DNA of 64,000 bases from an uncultured archaeon (GTDB lineage: Archaea; Thermoproteota; EX4484-205; JAAOZP01): contig CALIBN010000017.1 in the NCBI GenBank assembly GCA_938045545.1, positions 64,112 to 128,111 on the forward strand, written 5' to 3'. The notes under the pieces are model-generated. The model worked only from the letters and a program-made list of their open reading frames with translations. It did not search any database and was not told the origin of the DNA. Positions 1-8,879 of the stretch are shown here, piece after piece. Each line of letters begins with the position of its first letter. Position 1 is the stretch's first letter. The translations under genes and the position numbers were made by a program.

Positions 1-507
1 CTTTTCTTCCCCGAGCTTATTCAGACGGATGCTGCGATAAACCCCGGGAACAGCGGCGGGCCCCTGGTCAACCTTAAGGGCGAGGTTGTAGCGGTCAATA
101 CTGCAGTAATACCTTTTGCCCAGGGTATTAGCTTTGCAATACCCATAAGCTCCATCAAGCCCCTCATCGAATCCTTCAAGAAGTACGGCAGGATGGTTAA
201 GCCCTGGCTCGGCGTTAAGTCGATAGACGTCAACAGGCAGATCGCAAGCTATTACTCGCTCGGCGTTGACTACGGGGCGCTCGTCGTGGAGGTTTCTCCG
301 CGGAGCCCTGCTGAGAGAGCCGGCCTGAGGCCTGGGGACGTTGTCACCATGATAGACGGTAAGCCTGTTAAAAACTCAGCCTCCTTGGTGAGGGAGCTTA
401 GGAGGAAATCCGTAGGCCAGAGGATAGAGCTCCTGATATACAGGGGTTACAGCAGGTATGTTGCTTCACCTGTTCTCGAGGAGGCCAGGTTTCAAACTCT
501 CGGCTAA
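1..507 (+). CDS. HtrA/DegP-like serine protease, 3' part
   Basis: The reading frame is open from base 1, so the 5' part lies outside the window; 168 residues remain. The catalytic serine motif GNSGGPL is at residues 17-22, with the usual [11 protein letters not shown] context of trypsin-fold HtrA proteases. A PDZ domain follows (about residues 70-160, including [11 protein letters not shown] and a [11 protein letters not shown] strand). These proteins degrade or refold damaged proteins, usually at the membrane or outside the cell; the N-terminal anchor or signal cannot be seen here. One PDZ domain is present and the gene ends with TAA. It converges with the ferredoxin gene that follows. Family assignment is firm; the substrate is unknown. 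Confidence 0.9.
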   Translation, partial: LFFPELIQTDAAINPGNSGGPLVNLKGEVVAVNTAVIPFAQGISFAIPISSIKPLIESFKKYGRMVKPWLGVKSIDVNRQIASYYSLGVDYGALVVEVSPRSPAERAGLRPGDVVTMIDGKPVKNSASLVRELRRKSVGQRIELLIYRGYSRYVASPVLEEARFQTLG

Positions 508-525
508 GCCTCTTCTAGAGTGACT

Positions 526-1014
526 CTACTTGACGGCGAGCTCCTGCATAAGGGTCTGAACAGCCTTCTTGCTTAGCTCCCTAGCAGCCTGGTCGAGAGT
601 AACGTATTTCAAAGCCTCCTTCGGACAGTATTCGACGCACCTCGGGTAGCCGTGTTTCTCACAGTAATCGCATACAATGATCTTCCTCTTGTCGAGATGG
701 AGCCTTATGACTCCGAAGGGGCATGTTTCAACACACCAGCCGCACCCGTTACACTTATTCTCTTCTACAACTATGATTCCACTGGGCTTCTGCGTTAAAG
801 CGTCCCTCGGACATGCTTTGACGCAGGGAGGGTCCTCACACTTCCTGCAAGCTACAGCCAGGTTTAGGAAGGGCTCTATCCTTACAACCCTTATCCTGGA
901 CTTCTTAATGTTTAGAACGCCCTCGCTTACGAAAGAGCATATGTATTCGCATATCCTGCACCCGTTGCACTTGTCAGGGTCGCAGACAATTATCTTCCTA
1001 AGCCTCGACTCCAA
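526..1014 (-). CDS. Four-cluster ferredoxin, electron partner of AOR
   Basis: A 162-residue iron-sulfur protein with a TTG start. Four cysteine groups are visible: CDPDKCNGCRICEYIC near the N-terminus, CRKCEDPPCVKACP, CNGCGWCVETCP, and CDYCEKHGYPRCVEYCP. This is the layout of DmsB/HycB-like 16Fe ferredoxin subunits. It overlaps the end of the upstream AOR gene by 17 bases and is therefore co-transcribed and probably translationally coupled to it. By family knowledge, such a subunit takes electrons from the tungsten enzyme and passes them to a membrane or cytosolic carrier. Stop codon TAG. The exact partner is inferred from gene order only. Confidence 0.88.
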   Translation of the reverse strand: MESRLRKIIVCDPDKCNGCRICEYICSFVSEGVLNIKKSRIRVVRIEPFLNLAVACRKCEDPPCVKACPRDALTQKPSGIIVVEENKCNGCGWCVETCPFGVIRLHLDKRKIIVCDYCEKHGYPRCVEYCPKEALKYVTLDQAARELSKKAVQTLMQELAVK

Positions 1015-2848
1015 CCTCTTCCGCCTCCTTGGATAAGCCGAGCTCTAAAAGCTTGCGTTTCAAAGGCACTCCGTTCCTGCTCCAGCCCCTGCACTCGTAG
1101 TAGCCGTCTAAAGCCTCCTCGTACTCCTCCCTCCTTATAACCGCCCCCTTGACGATGTCGTCGGGCAACGGGTCTTCGAAAGCCCTTGGAGGCGGGTAGT
1201 CGTCCTTCCTTGTCACGCCGCACTTAACGTTGAAGCATCTCGCGACATTATGTATTCTCTCCCCTGCCTTCAGGATCTGCTCGCCAGTCATGCTTAAGCC
1301 TGTTACGAGCGTGTAGAGCTTCGCAAGCTCGCCCATGGACTTGAAGACTCCTCTGGTGAACTTGCATATTATCAGGGAGTCTATCACCGCATACTGGTTT
1401 TCACCATCGTAAACTATCTTCCCCCTGCTCTTATCAAGCCTAAGCCTGTCAACCTGGCCTTTGACATCAACCTGGTATGAGCCCGACCTAAGGTAGTCCG
1501 CACCCCTGTTTGAGACCGCGAAGCCCAGGGTTGATGTTTGGAGCGACCTTAACTCGTATGCAGCCCACTCAAGCCCTTTACAATGCACAGCGAACCTTTC
1601 AGAGCCCTTCCCAACTATTTGAGACGCCCTCCTGACTCCCTCGCTGAGCAGCATTCCAAGCCTACCCTCTTTAAGACACATTCTCCTAAGGGCTTCGAGC
1701 AGGGCCTCGTCATTGCCGAACCTGAGCTCAACGCCGTCAGTATCATCCTTCGTCAGAATGCCTCTTTCGAAACACTCCATAGCCCATCCAACCACGTTAC
1801 CCGCGGAAATCGTGTCTACGCCAAGCGTGTCGCAAATCTCAACTGCCTTTGTTATAGTGTCTAGGCTACGTATGCCACAGTTGGGGCCAAGCAGCTCCAG
1901 ACTCTCGTAGTCGACGCTTGAAACCGTGCCGGCATAAGCCTCCCTAGCTTGGTTAACATGGTCACAAGCTATGGGGCATCCTGCGCATGCAACTATCTTC
2001 TTAACGTGTGTTTTAAGCATCATCTCCCCGGAAACTTCCTCAGCATACTCAAACGTGCCCCTTTGGAAATTGTATGACGGCAAGCATCCCAGCTTGTCGT
2101 GCACGAGAATGTTCGCAGGAGTCCCATAAACCCTGTACTTCTCTGTTGCAGGCCCTTGGCAGCGCTCGTTCAACTCAGCTATGAACTTTACGAGACCCTC
2201 TATATCGAATACTTCAACATCCTTTGTCCCTCGGGCTGCAACCGCCTTAAGGTTTTTAGAACCCATTACCGCGCCTAGGCCGCATCTGCCGACCTGCCTG
2301 TTCCTCTCGTTAGTAATGTTCGCCAGCCTAACCATTCTTTCGCCAGCCGGGCCTATTGAGGCTACTGTGAAAGACTCGTCTCCAAGCTCCTCCTTGATCA
2401 TCTCCTCAGTCTCCCAAGTTGTCCTGCCCCAGATGCTGGAAGCGCTTCTAAGCTCAATATTCTCATCGTCAATAGTAAGGTAGACGGGTTTCTCAGACCT
2501 GCCTGTGAAAACAACACCATCCCAGCCTGCGCTCTTAAACTCTGACGCGAATAGGCCTGACGAGATTCCGAAGCCGAAAATACCCGTCAAGGGGGATTTC
2601 GCGAAAACAGCATACTTGTTGCCTGCTGAAGAGATCGTCCCTGCCAACGGGCCGGTCCACCAGATTAAAACGTTCTCGGGTGAAAACGGGTCCACCTCCG
2701 CTGGCTTAGGCATCATGTCGTAAAGCATCCTCGCCCCAAACCCGTAGCCACCTATGTAGTTTAGGGCGAAAGACTCGTCAACCCTGCCCATGGAGGTCTT
2801 ACCCCTTGTCAGGTCTATAATCAAGTATTTCCCAGCGTAGCCTTTCAA
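998..2848 (-). CDS. aor: Aldehyde ferredoxin oxidoreductase family, tungsten enzyme
   Basis: A 616-residue protein with an ATG start, normal length for the AOR family. It opens with the family's KGYAGKYLIIDLT motif and continues with YIGGYGFGARMLYDMM and the GPLAGTISSAGNKYAVFAKSPLTG type N-terminal domain that binds bis-molybdopterin. The [4Fe-4S] ligands CAGCPIACDH (near residue 290) and the later cysteine in NVKCGVTRKDDYPP are present. Family members oxidise aldehydes or other carbonyl compounds and reduce ferredoxin at low potential. The gene lies between a MoaD-like protein (2 bases upstream) and a four-cluster ferredoxin (overlapping), forming a three-gene operon. The substrate cannot be read from sequence. 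Stop codon TAG. Confidence 0.93.
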   Translation of the reverse strand: MKGYAGKYLIIDLTRGKTSMGRVDESFALNYIGGYGFGARMLYDMMPKPAEVDPFSPENVLIWWTGPLAGTISSAGNKYAVFAKSPLTGIFGFGISSGLFASEFKSAGWDGVVFTGRSEKPVYLTIDDENIELRSASSIWGRTTWETEEMIKEELGDESFTVASIGPAGERMVRLANITNERNRQVGRCGLGAVMGSKNLKAVAARGTKDVEVFDIEGLVKFIAELNERCQGPATEKYRVYGTPANILVHDKLGCLPSYNFQRGTFEYAEEVSGEMMLKTHVKKIVACAGCPIACDHVNQAREAYAGTVSSVDYESLELLGPNCGIRSLDTITKAVEICDTLGVDTISAGNVVGWAMECFERGILTKDDTDGVELRFGNDEALLEALRRMCLKEGRLGMLLSEGVRRASQIVGKGSERFAVHCKGLEWAAYELRSLQTSTLGFAVSNRGADYLRSGSYQVDVKGQVDRLRLDKSRGKIVYDGENQYAVIDSLIICKFTRGVFKSMGELAKLYTLVTGLSMTGEQILKAGERIHNVARCFNVKCGVTRKDDYPPPRAFEDPLPDDIVKGAVIRREEYEEALDGYYECRGWSRNGVPLKRKLLELGLSKEAEEVGVEA

Positions 2849-2850
2849 CC

Positions 2851-3156
2851 CTATCCTCCTCCAGCTACCGAGGGTGCTAGAACAATCCTGTCTCCAGGCT
2901 TAATAAATTGCTCGCCCATCCTAGTTAGGTCAATAACCCTTCCGTTAACTATTATCAGGGAAGACTCCTCCATTGGCTTGCCATCAGGCCCTATGAATTC
3001 CGAGCGTAGATCAACCCCAATAGCCCTGCCCAGCTCCGTGACGATTTTGAGTAGACTTGTCCCTGGCTCGATACTGATCCTCATGCTTTTCCTTTTGAAG
3101 AGCTCGCGGAACCTCCCCACGAGCTCCAGCTCAACCTCGTTCAAAGCACTAGCCAA
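2851..3156 (-). CDS. MoaD/ThiS-family small sulfur carrier protein
   Basis: A 101-residue protein ending in Gly-Gly-Gly, the exposed glycine tail that MoaD/ThiS-fold proteins use after adenylation and thiocarboxylation. The body has the beta-grasp pattern (SLLKIVTELGRAIG, SSLIIVNGRVI, GDRIVLAPSVAGGG). It sits 2 bases upstream of the AOR gene, as is common for tungstoenzyme operons, so it probably supplies sulfur for the tungstopterin cofactor. The TTG start at 3156 is favoured because a TATA-like box lies about 20 bases upstream, giving a leaderless mRNA. It is somewhat longer than a minimal MoaD (about 80), with an extra N-terminal helix. Confidence 0.85.
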   Translation of the reverse strand: MASALNEVELELVGRFRELFKRKSMRISIEPGTSLLKIVTELGRAIGVDLRSEFIGPDGKPMEESSLIIVNGRVIDLTRMGEQFIKPGDRIVLAPSVAGGG

Positions 3157-3173
3157 ATATTCATGGAGAGCAC

Positions 3174-3181
3174 GATATAAG
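3174..3181 (-). promoter_or_regulatory. TATA-like box for the MoaD-AOR-ferredoxin operon
   Basis: On the minus strand the bases read CTTATATC about 18-25 bases before the TTG start of the MoaD-like gene. This spacing suits a leaderless archaeal transcript. The intergenic space of about 100 bases is shared with the divergent polyferredoxin/HdrA operon. Confidence 0.5.
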
Positions 3182-3260
3182 ACTTTCCGAGTGGGTTTAA
3201 CTAGTCGTTAAACCGCTTCAAAAAGTTTTTCTACAGCGCTGGGAAGTCTTCCCCGGTTAA

Positions 3261-4082
3261 TTGACGGTAAGGCTGTCCGAGGATGCTTCTCTGCTAACCG
3301 TTGAGAGGCGTTTCTACACTGATTACGTTCGTCTAACCTTGGAAAGGGGCAAGTGTATTTTCTGCGACGTGTGCATCAGGGTATGCCCTAAAAATGCGAT
3401 CAGGCTTGCGAAAAACGAGGATGGCTCGCTAACGCTTAAAATAGGGGAGGAATGTAGCCTATGCGGCGCGTGTGAACCATTCTGCCCAACTAGTGCGATA
3501 ACCATGACGGTTAACGGTAAGCGTTTTAACCCACTGGTTTCCTCAGGAGGCTTCCCCCTCTCTTTGCCTAAGATCAGGGTTGACCAAGCGAAATGCAGGA
3601 GCGATTGCTTCGAATGCTCTAGAGCCTGTCCAACCGGCGCGCTGAAGATAGACTCTGCGCACAACGTTAGGGTTGACGAGGAGAAGTGTTTAAGATGCCC
3701 ATGGTGCGAAGATGCCTGCCCTGAGAAAGCGGTAAAGGTAAACTCCTTGTTCGAGGGAACAGCATTTATAGATGAGTCTAAATGTGAGGAGAAGTGCGAC
3801 GCCTGCGTGGAAGCCTGTCCGACGAAAGCCATCTCTAAAACCGGCGGGAGAATAAGCATCAACCCCAGGTACTGTATACTGTGCAACGTCTGTGTCCATC
3901 TAGATGTCTGCAGGAATCACGCGATAACCGTGGTCAGGCGGAGGGTTCTTCACGGCGAGGGTTTCTCAGCAGTCTGGGCTAACGCTATTGAGAACCTTCT
4001 GGGCGGGAAACCCTTGGCGAGAGAGCTGGATGCTGAAGGCTACCGGAGGATAAGGAGGCTTATCGAGGAGGCTAGGCTCTGA
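3261..4082 (+). CDS. Polyferredoxin with about six iron-sulfur motifs
   Basis: A 273-residue protein with a TTG start. Cysteine motifs in order: CIFCDVCIRVCP, CSLCGACEPFCP, CRSDCFECSRACP, CLRCPWCEDACP, CEEKCDACVEACP and CILCNVCVHLDVC. That gives up to six [4Fe-4S] clusters, the last with an irregular ligand spacing. The C-terminal 50 residues have no cluster (LARELDAEGYRRIRRLIEEARL). Its TGA overlaps the ATG of the HdrA gene by one base, so the two are coupled. It probably wires electrons into or out of the HdrA fusion. It resembles MvhB-type polyferredoxins or the ferredoxin modules of formylmethanofuran dehydrogenase in general form; no closer family is recognisable. Confidence 0.85.
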   Translation: MTVRLSEDASLLTVERRFYTDYVRLTLERGKCIFCDVCIRVCPKNAIRLAKNEDGSLTLKIGEECSLCGACEPFCPTSAITMTVNGKRFNPLVSSGGFPLSLPKIRVDQAKCRSDCFECSRACPTGALKIDSAHNVRVDEEKCLRCPWCEDACPEKAVKVNSLFEGTAFIDESKCEEKCDACVEACPTKAISKTGGRISINPRYCILCNVCVHLDVCRNHAITVVRRRVLHGEGFSAVWANAIENLLGGKPLARELDAEGYRRIRRLIEEARL

Positions 4083-6514
4083 TGAGCGGAGAGCCGAGGA
4101 TAGGTGTCTTCGTATGCCACTGCGGCAAGAACATCGCGAGCACAGTCGACGTCGTCAAGGTTGCCGAGTACGCTAAGACTCTTCCCAACGTCGTCTACTC
4201 TTCTCACAACCTTTACACCTGCTCGGACGCCGGCCAGGCTGAGATAAAGAGGATAATTAAGGAATACGGGCTTAACAGGGTTGTCGTCGCAGCCTGCAGC
4301 CCGAAGATGCATGAGCCAACGTTCAGAGCATGCGTCTCGGAAGCAGGTTTAAACCCGTATCTTTTCGAGATGGCTAACATAAGGGAGCACTGCTCCTGGG
4401 TCCACATGAGTGACCCTGAGGGCGCCACTAGGAAGGCCATCGACCTTGTTAAGATGGCTGTCGCCAAGGCCCGGCTCCTGGAGCCGCTTGAGCCGATAAT
4501 CGTCCCGGTGGAGAAAACACTGCTAGTGGTAGGCGGCGGGCTGGCGGGCATGAGGGCTGCGCTTGACGTTGCGGACGCGGGTTTCAGTGTAATACTTGTT
4601 GAGAAACAAGCTATGCTAGGCGGTAAAGTAAGGCTTCTCGGCAAAACTTTCCCCATGGTGGACTGCACAGCCTGCCTTGTTAACGAGATGATCAACAGGG
4701 TTCTTACACACCCCTACATAAGAGTGCTGACACAATCTGAGGTCGTCGCGGTGGAGGGCTACGTTGGCAACTTCATTGCAACATTAAGGAGGAAACCGTC
4801 GAAGGTTTCGGAGGAATGCGTGGGCTGCGGCAAATGCGTTGAGAATTGTCCAGTCCAGGTTGAAGAGGAGTTTTCTTACGGGCTTTCAAAAAGGAGGGCG
4901 ATATACTTGGTTGAGAAGACTCAGGGCACTGTTGCCTGCGATCAGGGCCTTGAGAAAACCCTTCATGTTCACGGGCTTGTCGGAAAACCCTTGGCGGCAG
5001 TAATAGACGAGAAGAATTGCACGGGCTGCGGCAAATGCGTGGAAGCATGCCCAGTTAAAGCAATAGACCTTAAAGCACCGGGCGTGGAGGAAGTCTTAAA
5101 GGTTGGAGCGATAATTCTCGCAACAGGCTTCGACCTTTTCAATCCCTTAAGGAAGCCAGAGTACGGCTATGGCCGGCTTAGAAATGTTCTGACAAGCATG
5201 GAGCTGGAGAGAATGCTCACACCCGACGGCCCCACGCGGGGAAGACTAGTCAGGCCCTCAGACGGGAAACCCGCTGGAAAAACGGCCTTCATACAATGCG
5301 TAGGATGCAGGGACGAGCAGACAAACATCTACTGCTCAAGAATATGCTGCATGATAACCCTGAAGCAAGCGCTCCTCGTTAAGAAGAACAACCCTAGCAT
5401 GGAGGTAACAGTCTACTACATTGACATCAGAGCGGGTGGAAAAGAGTATGAAACAATATTCAGAATGGCGAGAGAAAAAGGGGTAAGATTCATCAGGGGA
5501 AGACCCAGCGGAGTTGAGGAAGAGAACGGAATGCTGAAGATACGGGTTGAAGACACTCTAAGCGGAGAAATAATAGAGGAGCTATACGACCTCGTGGTCC
5601 TAGCAATAGGCATGCAGCCCTCGGAAGGCACAGACAGGCTTGGCGAAATACTCAGAGTACCAAGAGACCAATACGGGTTCTTCATGGAGGCGCACATCAA
5701 GCTCAAACCCGTTGAAACAGTTGTAAACGGGATATTCCTAGCGGGCTCGTGCGCAGGCCCAACGGACATTCCGATGACGATAGCTAGGGGGCATGCAGCG
5801 GCCTCGAAAATACTCATGCTCTTCTCGAAAGACTTCATGGAGCTCGAGCCAATAACAAGCTACGTTGACCCGCTGAAATGCAAAGGCTGCCTAGTATGCA
5901 CAAAAATGTGCCCCTTCCAAGCCCTGAAACCCGTCGAAATGGAAGGCAGGAAAATCATCCAGATTACGCAATCAATGTGTGCAGGATGTGGAACGTGCAC
6001 AGCAGGCTGCCCCTTCAGCGCACTCAACCAGCACCATTTCACAGATGAGCAAATATTTGCGCAAATCGATGCAGCCTTGGAAGAACAACCGAGAGAAAAA
6101 ATTATAAGTTTCTGCTGTAATTGGTGTAGTTATGCCGGATCGGACTTCGCTGGAGTTTCTAGGCTTGAATATCCTTCAAGCGTGAGGATAATCAGAGTCA
6201 TGTGCTCAGGTAGAGTGAGTGAGAAGATGATCCTGAGGGCCTTCGAGAAGGGAGCGGGCATGGTTCTAGTTGCACCATGTCACCCTGCAGATTGTCACTA
6301 CATCAGCGGGAACGAGTGGGCTAAGAGGAGGGTTGAGGCTTTGAAGAAGCTTGGCAAGATGGGTGTTAATCCTGATCGCTTATGGTTCGTCTACGTTTCT
6401 GCTGCTGAAGGGAACGTTTATCAAAATACAATTATTAAAATGCATGAATATTTGCAGAAGCTTAAGAACGGGGAGGTAAGCTGGGGTGCTGAGGAGGCTA
6501 AGGCAGTAGCCTAG
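4082..6514 (+). CDS. hdrA: HdrA-like flavin iron-sulfur protein fused to MvhD
   Basis: An 810-residue protein. The N-terminal HdrA part has VFVCHCGKNIA and the flavin-binding motif LLVVGGGLAGMRAALDVADA (about residues 148-167). Ferredoxin motifs follow: CVGCGKCVENCP, CTGCGKCVEACP, then the CVGCRDEQTNIYCSRICC insert, then CKGCLVCTKMCP and CAGCGTCTAGCP. The last 140 or so residues (FCCNWCSYAG, MCSGRV, APCHPADCHY) are an MvhD/FlpD domain, the [2Fe-2S] subunit that normally links HdrA to a hydrogenase or formate dehydrogenase. HdrA subunits bifurcate electrons at FAD. No hdrB or hdrC is in the window, so the electron acceptor is unknown. HdrA-MvhD fusions are known in other archaea. Confidence 0.92.
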   Translation: MSGEPRIGVFVCHCGKNIASTVDVVKVAEYAKTLPNVVYSSHNLYTCSDAGQAEIKRIIKEYGLNRVVVAACSPKMHEPTFRACVSEAGLNPYLFEMANIREHCSWVHMSDPEGATRKAIDLVKMAVAKARLLEPLEPIIVPVEKTLLVVGGGLAGMRAALDVADAGFSVILVEKQAMLGGKVRLLGKTFPMVDCTACLVNEMINRVLTHPYIRVLTQSEVVAVEGYVGNFIATLRRKPSKVSEECVGCGKCVENCPVQVEEEFSYGLSKRRAIYLVEKTQGTVACDQGLEKTLHVHGLVGKPLAAVIDEKNCTGCGKCVEACPVKAIDLKAPGVEEVLKVGAIILATGFDLFNPLRKPEYGYGRLRNVLTSMELERMLTPDGPTRGRLVRPSDGKPAGKTAFIQCVGCRDEQTNIYCSRICCMITLKQALLVKKNNPSMEVTVYYIDIRAGGKEYETIFRMAREKGVRFIRGRPSGVEEENGMLKIRVEDTLSGEIIEELYDLVVLAIGMQPSEGTDRLGEILRVPRDQYGFFMEAHIKLKPVETVVNGIFLAGSCAGPTDIPMTIARGHAAASKILMLFSKDFMELEPITSYVDPLKCKGCLVCTKMCPFQALKPVEMEGRKIIQITQSMCAGCGTCTAGCPFSALNQHHFTDEQIFAQIDAALEEQPREKIISFCCNWCSYAGSDFAGVSRLEYPSSVRIIRVMCSGRVSEKMILRAFEKGAGMVLVAPCHPADCHYISGNEWAKRRVEALKKLGKMGVNPDRLWFVYVSAAEGNVYQNTIIKMHEYLQKLKNGEVSWGAEEAKAVA

Positions 6515-6653
6515 CCAGAGTTTTAAGACCTAACGGACATGATTTACGCTAAAAACATGAAATGAAATTTAAACCTCAGAATTAGCTTACTAGCTTTGAT
6601 TTTTCCAACAGTTCCTTATGAAACTCTTTATATCCTTAATTATTTGATCACCT

Positions 6654-7346
6654 TCATTTTTTAACTTCCCTGTTTCTTCTTACCTTAGCTAAGAACTCTC
6701 TTTTGAACTCTTTGTATTCTTCATTTTCATGCGACCTCTTATGCTCATCATATAATTTAAAGGCCGTGTAAACCGCTTCAACTCTTTTCAATACCTCATT
6801 AATCATCTGTTCTTCTGTCATACCCTTTGAGTCAAAGGACGACATGAAAAAGGAATCGTATCCAGGGTTTATATGGTATATCACTTCCACGGAAAACTTC
6901 TTGCCGATTTCTTAGCTATTTTGTCAGCCCATAATAGTCTTGTGAAAACACGTCCGTGGGGCTTCCTAATGTGCTTCTCGATATTCCTCCTATTTATAAA
7001 ATCGTCCAGTATCTCTTTCTCTTTTCTATCTATCTTAGCGAAGACCTCCTCTTTCTTCGTCTTGAACTCGCGTTGATGAAGCCTAACCAAAACCTCGCCG
7101 ACTTCATCCCCAGGAGCATCAAAGCATAGAGATTCTACTTGCACTCTTCCATCCTCATATTCATAGATGTATCTGCAACTAATGAATGCTCCAGTCCCTA
7201 TTTCCCACCTTCCCCGCGCCATTTTTTTTATTTTCGTCATAACACATTACATCTCTTGTTTCTATTTTAAATTGCTCAGTGTTTAGTTCATTCCTGAACC
7301 GCTCATTAAGATAGTTTTTCAACTTTTCTAGTAAGGCTTGACTCAC
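6654..7346 (-). pseudogene. Island 1 gene C: frameshifted hypothetical gene
   Basis: Three consecutive minus-strand reading frames look like one gene of about 230 residues. The first (GTG at 7346, ribosome site AGGAGG just upstream) runs to 7179 and starts SQALLEKLKNYLNERF. It passes into the second frame (about 7240-6881, RGRWEIGTGAFISCRYIYEYEDG) at a run of eight A/T bases near 7222-7229. The third frame (6890-6654, VEVIYHINPGYDSFF) overlaps the end of the second by ten bases and ends in a charged helix, EEYKEFKREFLAKVRR. No family is recognised. Alternatives are two or three separate overlapping small genes, or slippage at the A8 run producing one protein. A loose resemblance in layout to gene C of island 2 cannot be confirmed by eye. 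Confidence 0.45.
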
Positions 7347-7423
7347 TTCTTAATCTCCTCCTATAATCATAGCAACCAACTCGTCTACACTCTTTTCCAT
7401 TATGTCAGACCTCTTAAATATTA

Positions 7424-8750
7424 CTATGAATGGATTCTTGTAATTACCACGAACTCTGGGTAAACATCATCTAAGAGTAAGTGCACAGGGTCATAGGCAA
7501 GTGAAGCTGCAATTCCGGCGTAAGCATTCAGGTTTTCTCCAATATGATTCTTAAGATCAGCTATTGCCCTTTCCATTTGTTCCCTAAACTGGCCCACATT
7601 ATCTGCTAGCGTTGTACTCCCAACCTCCACAATTACGATTTTAGTTTCTTTAGGAATAGTTTTCCCTTCTATAACTATCTCCTTATTTGTAATCACATAG
7701 ATATCAGGAAATCCAGGTCTTCCATATCCTTCTCCGCTAGGCTCCAATCTCAAACTATCTGGGGAGATTTTATATGCTTCAGCAAACTTAGCAAGAATAC
7801 TGTCCTTATACTTCTCTCTAAGCGTAATTTCGCCAACCACCCCTATTTGCCATTTATGTGCTTCTGGGTCCTCTATTATGTTGCAGAGCATCATCTTTAC
7901 CTTTATCTTCGAAGACTCTTCTAAAGAAACTATGTGTACTGTTTTTAATGTTTTGGCTTCCTGGGATACATGGACTGCTAGCCTTTTGTTTCCGCAATAC
8001 TTAACGCCGTTGTCGTAATCAGCGATTATTACAAGCCTGTCTTCAGCGTCTACGCCCTCCCTCATTCTGCTTACCAATTCTTGGTAGGCATCATACCCGA
8101 GTTTTCTGAATAGCTTCTCCTTTAAATTAAGTTGCGTCTGATCTTTAATCTCCTCGTTAAGCTCTACTACCAGCTTGCCGCCATACAGTTGAAGAGGTTC
8201 CAGCTTAATGCTGTATTCTCCTACACTTGGTTTTGCTTCTCGAACGTATATGAACCTTATTACTCCGTCTTTATCAAGCTCGATGTCAGTTACAGGATAA
8301 CCTGTTTCTGAACTAGAGCTCCAGACTTTTATGACTTTATTCTCGTAGAGTACTAGTTTAAGTGTTTCGCCATCGATGTTCTTAGCCCTTATCTCCACCC
8401 TAGCACAAACTTTTCCATCCGCGCACCATTTCTTCTCAACTTTGGATTCAATTTCTTTCCCATCTATGCTTATTTTCATGTTTGCATAGTCAAAAATCAT
8501 CCTCTTACCTGCGACTGAGAATTCGTTTGGAAAAAGGTTTCAAAATCATACTCGTAAATCTCTAGACTGGCTATCTCTTTTTCAGCTACGCTGTCTACGC
8601 CTTCCAAGTATTTATGGGGTACATTGAGCCACAAAGATTCTTCCTCTACGCTGAATGCAAATTCTACTTCCTTTCCTCCCTCCAGCCTGAGCCTTGCTAT
8701 ATAGATTCCCTTACTTATCCTATCCTTAAGATTATTACACCGTTTTTAGT
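7424..8750 (-). pseudogene. Island 1 gene B: PD-(D/E)XK-like protein, frameshifted
   Basis: The main frame (8500-7424) gives 358 residues. The frame upstream, from about 8718 to 8504, gives KGIYIARLRLEGGKEVEFAF and matches the N-terminus of island 2 gene B (KRVYIARVYWQHG), so the gene is broken by a frameshift near 8500. Shared segments with the other copy: KLGYDAYQE/LLGYEAYG, DYDNGV/EYDNGK, and a C-terminal SLAYDP/ILGYNP. The C-terminal domain contains FPDIYV (near 7703), then 25 residues, then VEVGS (7619-7627). This matches a PD-(D/E)XK core in which the lysine is now glycine. Function unknown; a DNA-cleaving or DNA-binding ancestor is inferred. Confidence 0.5.
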
Positions 8751-8878
8751 TACGCTCCTTGAAATCAGTTCAGGTCTGAGATGCTTAAGACTATTTATCG
8801 CATTAAAGATTCCTTCCAATTCTTCGGGATTCCTTAGGACCTTATCGAGAAGAGGGCCGTCTAACTGGGGGAGGAAGT
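8715..8878 (-). pseudogene. Island 1 gene A remnant, C-terminal tail only
   Basis: A minus-strand frame reads LDGPLLDKVLRNPEELEGIF and continues to the stop at 8715. The segment NPEELEGIFNAINSLK matches SPEELESILKSLK at the end of gene A in island 2, and in both islands it lies directly before gene B. No start codon is visible; the 5' part is missing and abuts the divergent small gene at 8880. It is therefore a truncated remnant, or an N-terminal extension read in frame with gene B. Confidence 0.35.
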
Positions 8879-8879
8879 A

